Of a DNA stretch of 64,000 nucleotides, positions 8,227-15,687 are shown in pieces. The DNA is from Bog-366 sp963722555 (GTDB taxonomy: Bacteria; Acidobacteriota; Terriglobia; UBA7540), in the NCBI GenBank assembly GCA_963722555.1, contig CAVRNQ010000007.1, positions 2,480,001 through 2,544,000 of the forward strand. Reading direction: 5' to 3'. The position numbers were made by a program, and so were the translations under genes. Below the pieces are notes generated by a model that was not told the origin of the DNA, did no database searches, and saw only the letters and a list, made by a program, of their open reading frames with translations. Position 1 is the stretch's first letter. Every line of letters starts with the position of its first letter.

Positions 8227-8364
8227 AAGTCCTCCTTATTTGGTCCGCCCAGCTCATTCCAGTTTCAATGTTCAAACTTGCTCGTCTGGTGCGTGGCCAC
8301 ATTGAACGGGGGCTATCCCACATGTAACACTAGCAGCTTCATAGAATCGCGCAATGGCCCGAAT

Positions 8365-8415
8365 ATGCCGATTTGTCGGCATACTGTGCCGACCCAAATG
8401 GCACTTTAGTGCCAT
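8365..8415. promoter_or_regulatory. Two adjacent dyads upstream of the PEP-CTERM gene
   Basis: ATGCCGA-tttg-TCGGCAT (8365-8382) and ATGGCACT-tt-AGTGCCAT (8398-8415) are perfect inverted repeats lying 140-190 bp upstream of the PEP-CTERM start and only 17 bp from the REP ahead of the RAYT gene. Their short loops and small arms look like protein-binding operators rather than REPs, and they lack a GTAG head. The binding protein is unknown. Confidence 0.4.
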
Positions 8416-8432
8416 CTGGAGTTGTCTAGTTG

Positions 8433-8466
8433 GTAGCCACGACGAGCGTTCTTCTCGTCGTGGGCT
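8433..8466 (+). repeat. GTAG-headed REP upstream of the RAYT gene
   Basis: GTAGCCACGACGAG, a short loop, and CTCGTCGTGGGC form the same hairpin class as those at 5709 and 5957. It lies 25 bp upstream of the RAYT start codon and is followed by a T-rich stretch. Confidence 0.85.
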
Positions 8467-8490
8467 CTTTGTTTTGACATCCTCTGCCGC

Positions 8491-9000
8491 ATGTCGCGAG
8501 TTCATCGTCTGCGCGCTGCCGATCGCATTTTTTTCGTTACGGTGAATCTTCGCCGGTCGGTCACACCGTTCACCATTGCGGAATATGCTTTGATCCTCGA
8601 AAGCTTCGAGGAATCGCGGCACCGGTTGGGCTTCCTGCTGTGCGGATACGTCCTCATGGCCGACCATTGGCATGCGCTCTTCTGGCCGCGCTATCCGCTG
8701 AGCATCTCCCGCCTCGTCCAGGACATCAAGTACGCCTCTTCACGCCGCCTGAACCGCCAACGGGACACGAAGGGCTCCCTTTGGCAGCACCAGTTTTGGG
8801 ACCGCTTTGTGCGCCACGCCAAGGAGTTCAACGATCGGCTGACGTATATGCATTTCAACCCGGTGCGTCGAGGACTGGTGGACAGGCCGGAGGATTGGCG
8901 GTGGTCGAGTTATCAGAATTTCAGCTTGGAGGAGTCGGTGCGAGCGGCCTGCCCGGTTCAGATTGACTACGTGCTGCTGCCGGAGTCGTATCGAGGATAA
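8491..9000 (+). CDS. REP-associated tyrosine transposase (RAYT, Y1 family)
   Basis: This 169-residue protein has the Y1 transposase fold: the HUH metal motif in VLMADHWHALFWP, and the RAYT-type C-terminus with the catalytic tyrosine in DRLTYMHFNPVRRGLV, followed by WRWSSYQNF. Such enzymes nick single-stranded DNA beside the GTAG tetranucleotide of REP palindromes. REP hairpins with that head stand immediately upstream (8433) and downstream (9015 and 9081), and a cluster lies at 5.9-6.1 kb. The gene appears intact. A truncated copy of its first codons lies at 5769. It probably moves or maintains the local REP family rather than acting as a classical insertion sequence. Confidence 0.9.
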   Translation: MSRVHRLRAADRIFFVTVNLRRSVTPFTIAEYALILESFEESRHRLGFLLCGYVLMADHWHALFWPRYPLSISRLVQDIKYASSRRLNRQRDTKGSLWQHQFWDRFVRHAKEFNDRLTYMHFNPVRRGLVDRPEDWRWSSYQNFSLEESVRAACPVQIDYVLLPESYRG

Positions 9001-9113
9001 TTCGGCGGATGAAAGCCCACGACGAGAAGAGCGCTCGTCGTGGCTACCAGCTCGTATCGAGGATAATTCGGCGGATGAAAGCCCACGACGAGGAGAGCGC
9101 TCGTCGTGGCTAC
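8986..9113. repeat. Tandem duplication of the RAYT 3' end plus REP (66-bp period)
   Basis: The segment from the last RAYT codons (TCGTATCGAGGATAATTCGG) through the REP hairpin GCCCACGACGAG...CTCGTCGTGGCTAC is present at 8986-9047 and again at 9052-9113, differing at about one base (GAGAAG versus GAGGAG). Both REPs point toward the gene. Confidence 0.85.
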
Positions 9114-9132
9114 CACTGCGACGCGGGCGGCG

Positions 9133-9807
9133 TTACTCGGGTTGGACCAAACCCTTCTTCACGGCGTAGAGCACCAGTTCGGCGGTGCGGTGAAGGCCGA
9201 GGGTTTCCATGAGGCGGGCGCGGTGCACGGCCACGGTATTGACGCTGATGTTCAAGAGAACGGCAATTTCCTTGTTGGATTTCCCTTGCGCGATGAGTTG
9301 CAGGACTTCCTTTTCGCGGAGGGTGAGGCGTTCGTAGGGTTCTTGCGTGGAATCCCGGAAAGATCCGGCCTTCATGCTTTCCAGAACGATGTGGGAGATG
9401 GCCGGGCTGAAATAGGCTTCGCCCTCGGCCAGCGCTTTCACGGCGCGGTTCAGGTCCAACTCCAGCGCATTCTTCAGCATGTAACCCTTGGCGCCGAGTT
9501 CGAAGGCTTTGCGGATGTAGGCATCATTCGAGTACATGCTGAGGATAAGGATTTTGACTCCCGGATCGGCCTTGAGGATTTCCGCCGTTGCCTCCAGGCC
9601 ACCGAGGTCGGGCATGGAAAGGTCCATGACGACGACATCGGGCCGGAGCGTCCGGCACTGCTCAATCGCTTCCAGGCCGGTGCGTGCCTCTCCCACCACG
9701 GTGACCTTGGGATCGTCTTCCAGGATGCGGCGGAACCCCTGCCGGACCAGGGTGTGATCTTCGGCCAGCAAGACTCGAATTTTCTTTTCAGGTTCGTTGG
9801 CAGCCAC
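9133..9807 (-). CDS. Response regulator, NarL/FixJ family
   Basis: The 224-residue protein has a receiver domain with acidic pocket (LLAEDH), phospho-acceptor Asp62 in VVVMDLSMPDLGG and the conserved Lys in KGYMLKNA. A LuxR-type helix-turn-helix follows (LTLREKEVLQLIAQGKSNKEIAVLLNISVNTVAVHR). All phosphorylation residues are present. The start codon is 3 bp after the stop of the histidine kinase gene, so the pair is co-transcribed and almost certainly cognate. Target genes are unknown. Confidence 0.92.
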   Translation of the reverse strand: MAANEPEKKIRVLLAEDHTLVRQGFRRILEDDPKVTVVGEARTGLEAIEQCRTLRPDVVVMDLSMPDLGGLEATAEILKADPGVKILILSMYSNDAYIRKAFELGAKGYMLKNALELDLNRAVKALAEGEAYFSPAISHIVLESMKAGSFRDSTQEPYERLTLREKEVLQLIAQGKSNKEIAVLLNISVNTVAVHRARLMETLGLHRTAELVLYAVKKGLVQPE

Positions 9808-9810
9808 GGT

Positions 9811-11304
9811 TTAACTCGCTTCCTCGGAAATGGGGTGCAGGGCGGGCCGGGGGTGCGGAACGCGCACGCTGACCGTCGTGCCCTTTTGGGGCGCCGAGCG
9901 GATGGCGAAGGAGCCGTTCAGGTGCTCGGCGCGCTCGCGCATTCCCATCAGCCCAATGCCTTGACCTGCCGCCCTTTTGACTTCCGCACCGATCTCGAAG
10001 CCGGCGCCATTATCGCGGATTTCCAGGTTCAGTTGGTCTTCCTTCTCTTCCAGGATTACCCAGGCTTCCCGCGCCCCGGAATGGCGCGCCACGTTGTTCA
10101 ACGCTTCCTGCACGATGCGATAGACATGGATGGCCGCCTCGGGAGGGAAGAAGCCGTCGGAGAGCTTTCCTCGGTAGTGCACCTGGACGCCCGTCTGGCG
10201 CGCGAATTGTTCCACAAACCATTCCAGCGTTTGTTGCAGGCCGAAGTCGTCCAGGATGGCGGGGCGAAAGATCTGGGACTCGTCCCGGACGCTCTGCAAG
10301 GTGTCTGCCACAATTTTCTTGACGGCTTCAACATCCTGGACGAAGACGGGGTCCCTGTCCAGAGCTTTCTGCCCGGCCCGTCCCAGCATGACGCCGATGG
10401 CCGTGAGGATCTGCCCGAAATGGTCGTGGAGATCGCGCGCCACATGGCGCAGGGTTTGTTCCTGGACTTCGATCAGTTTCCAGGAAAGCATGCGCAGTTG
10501 CTCAGACTGCGCTTGCAGTCTTTCCGCCAGGTGGTGCAGGCGCTCGAAGGTCTTGCGGTTGGCTTGCAGGGTGTAGAGCCCCGTCCCCAGCGCCACCAGG
10601 AAGAGCACCGCAATCAGCAGCAGGATGTCCTTCGAGACTTGGCCGTAGACCAGGCTGACGCGCTGGCCGGCCTCTTGTTGCGCCTGGTCATTCAGGTTGA
10701 GCAATTGCGAGACCACACGGGAAATCGTTTCGCGCTGCTCTTCGAGCTGGGAGCGGATGAGGTAGCGCGCGGAATCCTCGTGGCCCTGGTCCGCCAGATT
10801 GAAGGCTTCGTCGGCGAGAAGCCAGAAGTTGTCGAGGATGTCGCGCAGTTGCCGCCGCAGCTCATCACCGGCAGGAGTGTTCGCGGCGTATTGCGCCTCC
10901 AGAGCCAGCCGCTTGTTCATGTCTTCATGCAGCCCCGAAAATTTGCCTTTCCAGTAGAAGATCGGGTAACGGCTCTCCGGAAGGGTCATGTCGCGAAGCG
11001 ACACAGCGAGCTGGTAGGTATCGTCCTGCAAGCCCAAGAGCTGCAGCGAGGCCTTGCGGTTCTTCTGCACCACGTTGACCTGGAAGTCCTGCAGCCAACG
11101 GATTTCGTGGATGGTGTAGGAAGCAAAGATGATGAAGATGGCGAGTGTAACGCACAGGCCGAACCATAAGCGCCGGGAGGGTGAGGGGATCTCCTTCAAG
11201 AGGTCGTGTTCGGCGTCCCGTGAGCGCGTGGTTTTGCCCGGTTTCCCGGGAGGGGATACTGTCGCCAATTCCGGGGTTTCTTTTAGCATAAGAATGCGCG
11301 GCAT
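9811..11304 (-). CDS. Membrane sensor histidine kinase, HisKA_3 (NarX/DegS-like)
   Basis: The 497-residue kinase has a membrane helix at about residues 46-63, a periplasmic helical sensor region of about 160 residues, a second membrane helix at about 227-246, a coiled linker, the dimerisation/phosphoacceptor motif HVARDLHDHFGQ (His293), and an ATPase domain with EALNNVARHS, DNGAGF and GIGLMGMRERA. This is the architecture of NarL-partner kinases. The sensor region resembles four-helix input modules, and the ligand is not predictable. GGGGAGGG abuts the ATG at 11304; another in-frame ATG at 11289 is possible. Confidence 0.9.
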   Translation of the reverse strand: MPRILMLKETPELATVSPPGKPGKTTRSRDAEHDLLKEIPSPSRRLWFGLCVTLAIFIIFASYTIHEIRWLQDFQVNVVQKNRKASLQLLGLQDDTYQLAVSLRDMTLPESRYPIFYWKGKFSGLHEDMNKRLALEAQYAANTPAGDELRRQLRDILDNFWLLADEAFNLADQGHEDSARYLIRSQLEEQRETISRVVSQLLNLNDQAQQEAGQRVSLVYGQVSKDILLLIAVLFLVALGTGLYTLQANRKTFERLHHLAERLQAQSEQLRMLSWKLIEVQEQTLRHVARDLHDHFGQILTAIGVMLGRAGQKALDRDPVFVQDVEAVKKIVADTLQSVRDESQIFRPAILDDFGLQQTLEWFVEQFARQTGVQVHYRGKLSDGFFPPEAAIHVYRIVQEALNNVARHSGAREAWVILEEKEDQLNLEIRDNGAGFEIGAEVKRAAGQGIGLMGMRERAEHLNGSFAIRSAPQKGTTVSVRVPHPRPALHPISEEAS

Positions 11305-11461
11305 CCCTCCCCACGGTGGGGAGGACTCCCTCGTCCCTGCGATTACCTATAAGTTATCGCAAGGCGGGCATTGCAGCAACCAAAGTTCTCGTGGCGAGCG
11401 TCTCCCACTCGGCCCACCTCGGGTAGTGACTCATTTTGACGAAAATGGCTGCGTGTCTGAT

Positions 11462-11690
11462 CCCCGCAGGGGATCGATAGAGTAGCCGGGGGCAACGCCC
11501 CCGGAAAGCGCGACGCTCGTTCCCCCGACCCTGAAGGGGTCGCACGACCCTGGGCCGCAGAACATAAGACGGGCGTGACGCCACCCAGATTCGACCCTTT
11601 CAGGGTCGGACCTCGTGGGGGCGTTTTCCGGGGGCGTTGCCCCCGGCTACTATCTTGTGCCCTTGCAGGGCACACTACCTGGTCCCCCCT
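11462..11690. repeat. GTAG-headed REPs, CCGGGGGCAACGCCCCCGG class, inverted pair
   Basis: GTAG at 11482-11485 leads a perfect hairpin at 11486-11504. The complementary copy ends in CTAC at 11647-11650. Between them lie further dyads (CCCTGAAGGGGTCG, CCTTTCAGGGTCGG), and CCCTTGCAGGGC lies just outside near 11660. The same element recurs at 35989-36015. The roughly 790 bp between the histidine kinase and zinc-ribbon genes contains only such repeats. Confidence 0.75.
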
Positions 11691-11790
11691 CGCCACAGTC
11701 GATGGCCATGATCAACTGAAGGGCAAAATGCGTCACTACCCCCACTTGGGTGCTGGTGCCATTTGGAATGGAATCCCTTTCGAAACACCA

Positions 11791-11877
11791 GTCATTCCCG
11801 CGAAAGCGGGAATCCAGTCCGTCGGCGACGCATTTCCAATGGCTTGCGGAGTAGATTCCCGCTTTCGCGGGAATGAC
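11791..11877. repeat. Perfect 24-bp inverted repeat built on CATTCCCGCGAAAGCGGGAAT
   Basis: Positions 11791-11814 and 11854-11877 are exact reverse complements, and each arm is itself a hairpin (TTCCCGC-gaaa-GCGGGAA). The 39-bp core between them carries no gene. The outer structure could pair as a stem or mark the ends of a small mobile palindrome. Confidence 0.85.
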
Positions 11878-12095
11878 TGCACCTGGGAGCGCCCGCGTCT
11901 CGCAAATGATACCACCACCCCCGCTTGGCCCCCCACTCGGCCCACCTCGACTCCGGCGGCGAAAAGTGCTATGCTCCGCGCATTACCCGGAAAGCATTTC
12001 TCGGGCGTAAACCAGCCTGACGCTCGGCGCCTCAGGCGGCAGCGGTCTTGCCCGCGGCTGCCGGTGAGCGTGAATCCTGCGAGGAGGAACATCCT

Positions 12096-12794
12096 ATGGC
12101 TCAGTTCTGTACGAAGTGCGGCACCCCGATGGGAGAAGGGATGACTTTCTGCACAAACTGCGGGGCAACTGCGGCTGCTCCCGCGGCACGTGCTGCCCAA
12201 CCCCCGGCGGCGGCAACTCCAGCGCCCCCAACCACCCCGTCCCCCGGCGTGGCTCCCGCGGCGGCTGCCCCGGCGCCTGTGGCCGCGGCAGCGAAATCCG
12301 GCAGCCCCGTGCTCAAAATCATTCTCGCTGTGCTGGCCGTGCTCATCTTCTTCAGCCTGCTGATTGTGGGGGGATGCGTGTACTTTATTTATCGAGCCAA
12401 ACAAAAGGTGAACGAGTTCAAGAAGGAGGCCCACATCACGTTTCCCACGGAGGCGGGGACGCGGGAAGTTCGCACCGAGCCCGGGGCCAAACCCACCACC
12501 GAAGCCGTCAATATGGATGTACCCATCTATCCCGGCGCCACACCTACGGAAGCCGGTGGTGACATGTCGATGGGTGCAGGCGTTGTCAAGGTCCAGCAGT
12601 ATGTTACCGACGATGCGGTGGATAAAGTTGTGAGCTTCTACAAGGACAGGCTGGGCTCGAGCCTGACCGTGCAGCAAAGCGAAGGCAAGGCGGTGTTGCA
12701 ACTGGTGGGATCGGCCGGCCTGACCAACATCACCGTCTTCCGCGACGACAGCGCGGGGAAAACCAAGTTCAGTATTACCCGCATCGGAAAGTAG
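12096..12794 (+). CDS. Zinc-ribbon single-pass membrane protein
   Basis: The start is ATG 12096, preceded by GAGGAGGAAC. The 232-residue protein opens with a zinc ribbon (FCTKCGTPMGEGMTFCTNCG: C-x2-C, then C-x2-C), followed by an Ala/Pro-rich linker to about residue 66 and a membrane helix at about residues 71-92 (LAVLAVLIFFSLLIVGGCVYF). The extracytoplasmic region contains IYPGATPTEAGG and a KVQQYVTDDAVDKVVSFYKD segment. The latter resembles a small domain found in several uncharacterised secreted proteins that measure or clamp a peptide-like sequence. Function unknown. The ribbon would be cytoplasmic and the C-terminal domain outside. It stands between repeats with no clear operon partner. 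Confidence 0.6.
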   Translation: MAQFCTKCGTPMGEGMTFCTNCGATAAAPAARAAQPPAAATPAPPTTPSPGVAPAAAAPAPVAAAAKSGSPVLKIILAVLAVLIFFSLLIVGGCVYFIYRAKQKVNEFKKEAHITFPTEAGTREVRTEPGAKPTTEAVNMDVPIYPGATPTEAGGDMSMGAGVVKVQQYVTDDAVDKVVSFYKDRLGSSLTVQQSEGKAVLQLVGSAGLTNITVFRDDSAGKTKFSITRIGK

Positions 12795-12804
12795 TGGGAC
12801 CTTC

Positions 12805-12937
12805 GCTGTCATCCTGAGCCCGTTCGCTGTCATTCTGAGCGAAGCGAAGAACCTCAGCAGTTCACTTTTCTGCGAGCGCGAACCAACTGCCGAGGTCCTT
12901 CGCTGCGCTCAGGATGACAGCATTGGCGGTTTTTCCG
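12805..12937. repeat. Dispersed palindromic repeat, TGTCATTCTGAGCGAAGC class
   Basis: GCTGTCATCCTGAG at 12805 pairs with CTCAGGATGACAGC ending at 12921; the left arm is duplicated (second TGTCATTCTGAG near 12828). The copy ends with GTTTTTCCGCAGC, as do the copies at 1511 and 25214. It may form the transcript end of the zinc-ribbon gene. Confidence 0.85.
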
Positions 12938-12963
12938 CAGCTTCTCAAGTCGTGAGGGGAAAC

Positions 12964-14328
12964 ATGAAGCACTCTTGCTGGTTCACGGGCCTGTTCCTTC
13001 TGGCCCTAACTTCCGGGAGCGTCCCGGCGCTGCGGGGACAGGCATCCAAGCCACCCAAGCCTGAAAACAACTCGTCGGTCATCCTCCTGAAAGAAGGCCA
13101 CAGCGACGGCGTGCGTGCCAAGGCGGCGCATGATTTGGGCAGGGACGCAAACCCGTCTACCATCCCCGCCTTGGGCGCAGCGCTTTCCGACCCCAGCGCC
13201 AAAGTCCGGCGTGAAGTGGTGCTGGCGCTCGGTCAGTTCCACCAGGCGGAGGTTCTGCCGCCCCTCATGCAGGCTACGAAGGACCAGGACGGCGACCTGC
13301 GCGTGCTGGCCGTGCAGTCGCTGGTGGGCCACTATTCCGGCGCCACGCCGAATTCGGGCCTGACGCGGTTTATGAAGAAAAACGTGCAGCGCGTCCGGGG
13401 TCATTTCGAAGTGGACAACACCAGGATTGATCCGGGTGTAACGGTGGACCCGGCGGTCACGACGGCGCTCGCCGCGACGCTTAAGGACACCCGTTCAATC
13501 CAGGCGGCGCGGGAAGCCGCCAAGGGGCTGGGTACACTGCTGGCGGCGCCCGCCCTGCCGGATCTGATCACCGCCGCGCACTCCTCCGACGCGGACCTGG
13601 CGCGGGAGGCGCTCAATGCTCTGGCCAAGATCAAGGACCGGACTGCCGGCCCCCAACTGGTCGATCTGCTTGACTCACCCAACAAGGACGTGAAGCACGA
13701 CGCCTGCGTCACCATCGGCATCCTGCGGACGAACGAGGCCCTGCCCAAGTTGCAATCGATTTTCGAAAACGCGGCCGATCCAAAAGACAAAGTCGGGGCC
13801 GTCCAGGGATTGGCCTATCTGGGTGATAGAGTTTCCGTGCCGCTGTTTACCAAGGCGCTTTGGAACGAGAACAAGGAGATCCGCCAGGCGGCGGCGGAAG
13901 GGCTGGCGCGCGCCGCCGACCCCCCGAGTCAGGGCGAACTGCAGAAAGCCCTCAGCGTCGAGAAAGACGCCGAGGTGAAACTGGCCATGGAATTCGCCCT
14001 CACCGCCCTCGGCAAGCAGGACTACCTAAGCTCCATGGCAAGCGATCTCGGTTCCAAAACTCGTGGCGACGTGGCCCGTTCTTACCTGACTGAACTGGCG
14101 CGGGATCCCTCCTTCCTCCCCAAGCTCTACCCCTACCTCGAGAGCCAGGACGCCGGCGTGAGGAAGCGGCTGTGCGCGGTGCTGATGTACAGCGGCGATC
14201 AAAGCAGTCTGGAGCCGCTCGACCGGCTCGGGCATGATCCCGACGGCGACGTGACGGCGGAGGCCCTGCGTGCCAAGCGCGCCATTCGCCTGCGCCTCGG
14301 AGCCCAGGCGCCGCCTGCTGCGCCCTGA
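12964..14328 (+). CDS. Secreted HEAT-repeat protein
   Basis: The start is ATG 12964 with GAGGGG five bases upstream; 454 residues. A signal peptide (LFLLALTSGSVPALRGQA) is followed by about ten helical repeats of the HEAT/PBS-lyase type, for example VRAKAAHDLGRDANPSTIPAL, VRREVVLALGQFHQAEVLPP and AREALNALAKIKDRTAGPQL. A proline-rich end (GAQAPPAAP) closes the protein. Such alpha-solenoids are protein-interaction scaffolds with no catalytic role. Partner unknown. The gene is alone, between a palindromic repeat and the mqnD promoter region. Confidence 0.8.
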   Translation: MKHSCWFTGLFLLALTSGSVPALRGQASKPPKPENNSSVILLKEGHSDGVRAKAAHDLGRDANPSTIPALGAALSDPSAKVRREVVLALGQFHQAEVLPPLMQATKDQDGDLRVLAVQSLVGHYSGATPNSGLTRFMKKNVQRVRGHFEVDNTRIDPGVTVDPAVTTALAATLKDTRSIQAAREAAKGLGTLLAAPALPDLITAAHSSDADLAREALNALAKIKDRTAGPQLVDLLDSPNKDVKHDACVTIGILRTNEALPKLQSIFENAADPKDKVGAVQGLAYLGDRVSVPLFTKALWNENKEIRQAAAEGLARAADPPSQGELQKALSVEKDAEVKLAMEFALTALGKQDYLSSMASDLGSKTRGDVARSYLTELARDPSFLPKLYPYLESQDAGVRKRLCAVLMYSGDQSSLEPLDRLGHDPDGDVTAEALRAKRAIRLRLGAQAPPAAP

Positions 14329-14502
14329 AGAAATGGTTCGTTGAGTCTGCGGGAGCTGACCCGAACTTGTCACCACGGATTAAAAGGGCGGGGCCTCCGG
14401 GCCACAGGGGGTGGGCAAGAGTGTGTGCTTCCCTATATTAATAATATGTAAAGCGTACAAGAACAATAATATACACGTTTCGAATATGGTCTCCCGGCCC
14501 CG

Positions 14503-14531
14503 TTGTGGCCATACAACTCCTGTGCTATAAT
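14503..14531 (+). promoter_or_regulatory. Extended -10 promoter of mqnD
   Basis: TTGTGG (14503-14508), a 17-bp spacer, and TATAAT (14526-14531), with TGTGC just ahead of the -10 as an extended element. The predicted transcript start near 14538 shows that any start codon before that point is impossible for the downstream gene. Confidence 0.6.
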
Positions 14532-14600
14532 TCTTCATCCGCCTCCTCGGAGAACCAGGGACTAAGTTCAACCATGGCATCTTTTGCCCAGAAGGCCGTC

Positions 14601-15449
14601 ATGCCTAAACCTCACGTGGTCGAGCTCAAGCTCGCTCACAGCCCGGACTCCGACGACGCTTTCATGTTCTATGGGTTGGCGACCAGGAAACTGGGGACTG
14701 GCGACCTGGTCTTCTCGCACGTTCTCGAGGACATCGAATCGTTGAACCAGAAAGCGCTGAAGGGTGTTTACGATATCACCGCGATATCCTTTCACGCTTA
14801 TCCGTATCTCGCTGACCGCTACTTACTGCTTCCCTCCGGCGCGAGTTTTGGCGAGCGCTATGGGCCCTTGGTGGTAGCACGCGGCCCCTTGGGGCCGGAA
14901 GGATTGCGCGGTAAGCGTGTGGCGGTGCCAGGAAAGATGACGACGGCGTACCTGGTGCTGCAACTCCATGAGCGCGACTTCGAGCCTGTTTTCACGCCTT
15001 TCGATGAGGTGCTGGAGGCCGTCACGCGGGGCACGGTGGACGCCGGTGTGGTCATCCACGAAGGCCAATTGACCTACTCGGAATCCGGCCTGATGAAGAT
15101 TTTGGACCTCGGTGAGTGGTGGCATCAGGAAACAGGCTTGCCGTTGCCGTTGGGTGGGAATGTCATCCAACGCTCGCTGGACCGCCATACCTTGTGCGCC
15201 GTGGCGAAACTGCTGAAGGAAAGCATTCAGTACTCCCTGGATCATCGTGAAGAAGCCCTGAATTATGCTGCGCAGTTCGCGCGTGGGCTGGATACGCCCA
15301 CGGCCGACCGGTTTGTGGCCATGTACGTGAATGAATGGACGCTCGACTATGGCGAGCGGGGCCGTCAGGCGGTGCAGGCCCTCCTCGATCGCGGCTACCA
15401 AAACGGGCTGCTGCCGCGGCATGTGCAAGCGGAATTTGTGGAGCTGTGA
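14601..15449 (+). CDS. mqnD: 1,4-dihydroxy-6-naphthoate synthase homologue (MqnD), futalosine menaquinone pathway
   Basis: The protein has about 282 residues from ATG 14601, chosen because GAAGG lies 5 bp upstream; ATG 14574 is the alternative. It has the MqnA/MqnD periplasmic-binding-protein-like fold: LAHSPDSDDAFMFYGL, VLEDIESLNQKAL, YGPLVVARGPLG, VAVPGKMTTAYLVLQL, and AGVVIHEGQLTYSESGL with the conserved His of MqnD, then DLGEWWHQETGLPLPLG. MqnD converts cyclic dehypoxanthine futalosine to 1,4-dihydroxy-6-naphthoate for menaquinone synthesis. No other mqn gene is nearby. Some relatives are annotated only as ABC substrate-binding proteins, but there is no signal peptide here. Confidence 0.78.
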   Translation: MPKPHVVELKLAHSPDSDDAFMFYGLATRKLGTGDLVFSHVLEDIESLNQKALKGVYDITAISFHAYPYLADRYLLLPSGASFGERYGPLVVARGPLGPEGLRGKRVAVPGKMTTAYLVLQLHERDFEPVFTPFDEVLEAVTRGTVDAGVVIHEGQLTYSESGLMKILDLGEWWHQETGLPLPLGGNVIQRSLDRHTLCAVAKLLKESIQYSLDHREEALNYAAQFARGLDTPTADRFVAMYVNEWTLDYGERGRQAVQALLDRGYQNGLLPRHVQAEFVEL

Positions 15450-15687
15450 AGAAGTCACGGGTGGGAAGCAGACACCGTGCATTGGGCAGTGGGCTGTTTG
15501 CCAGGGTCGAGTGTTAGGTTTGGTTAGTTAGGGCGCTGCACACACCTTTTCATACGATTCGCAACCACACACCAGGCGGGCGGTGAACTGCCGGTTTGGG
15601 ACAACTGACTGCGGGCAACTCGCAACCGGCGATACACCCGGAACGGAACGGCTGTAATCCAGCTTGACAGGGAGAACCGAATCTCAC

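Noticed and set aside
9106..11169. A 687-codon plus-strand ORF antisense to the two-component system
   Set aside because: The opposite strand encodes a complete histidine kinase and response regulator; the plus-strand product shows no domain.
14505..14600. Upstream in-frame start for mqnD
   Set aside because: A promoter with -35 and -10 at 14503-14531 places the transcript start after 14505, and the 14574 ATG lacks a well-spaced ribosome-binding site.
15450..15687. Riboswitch upstream of the MetE-like pair
   Set aside because: Searched for SAM- or cobalamin-riboswitch hallmarks by eye; none convincing. A covariance-model search would be decisive.
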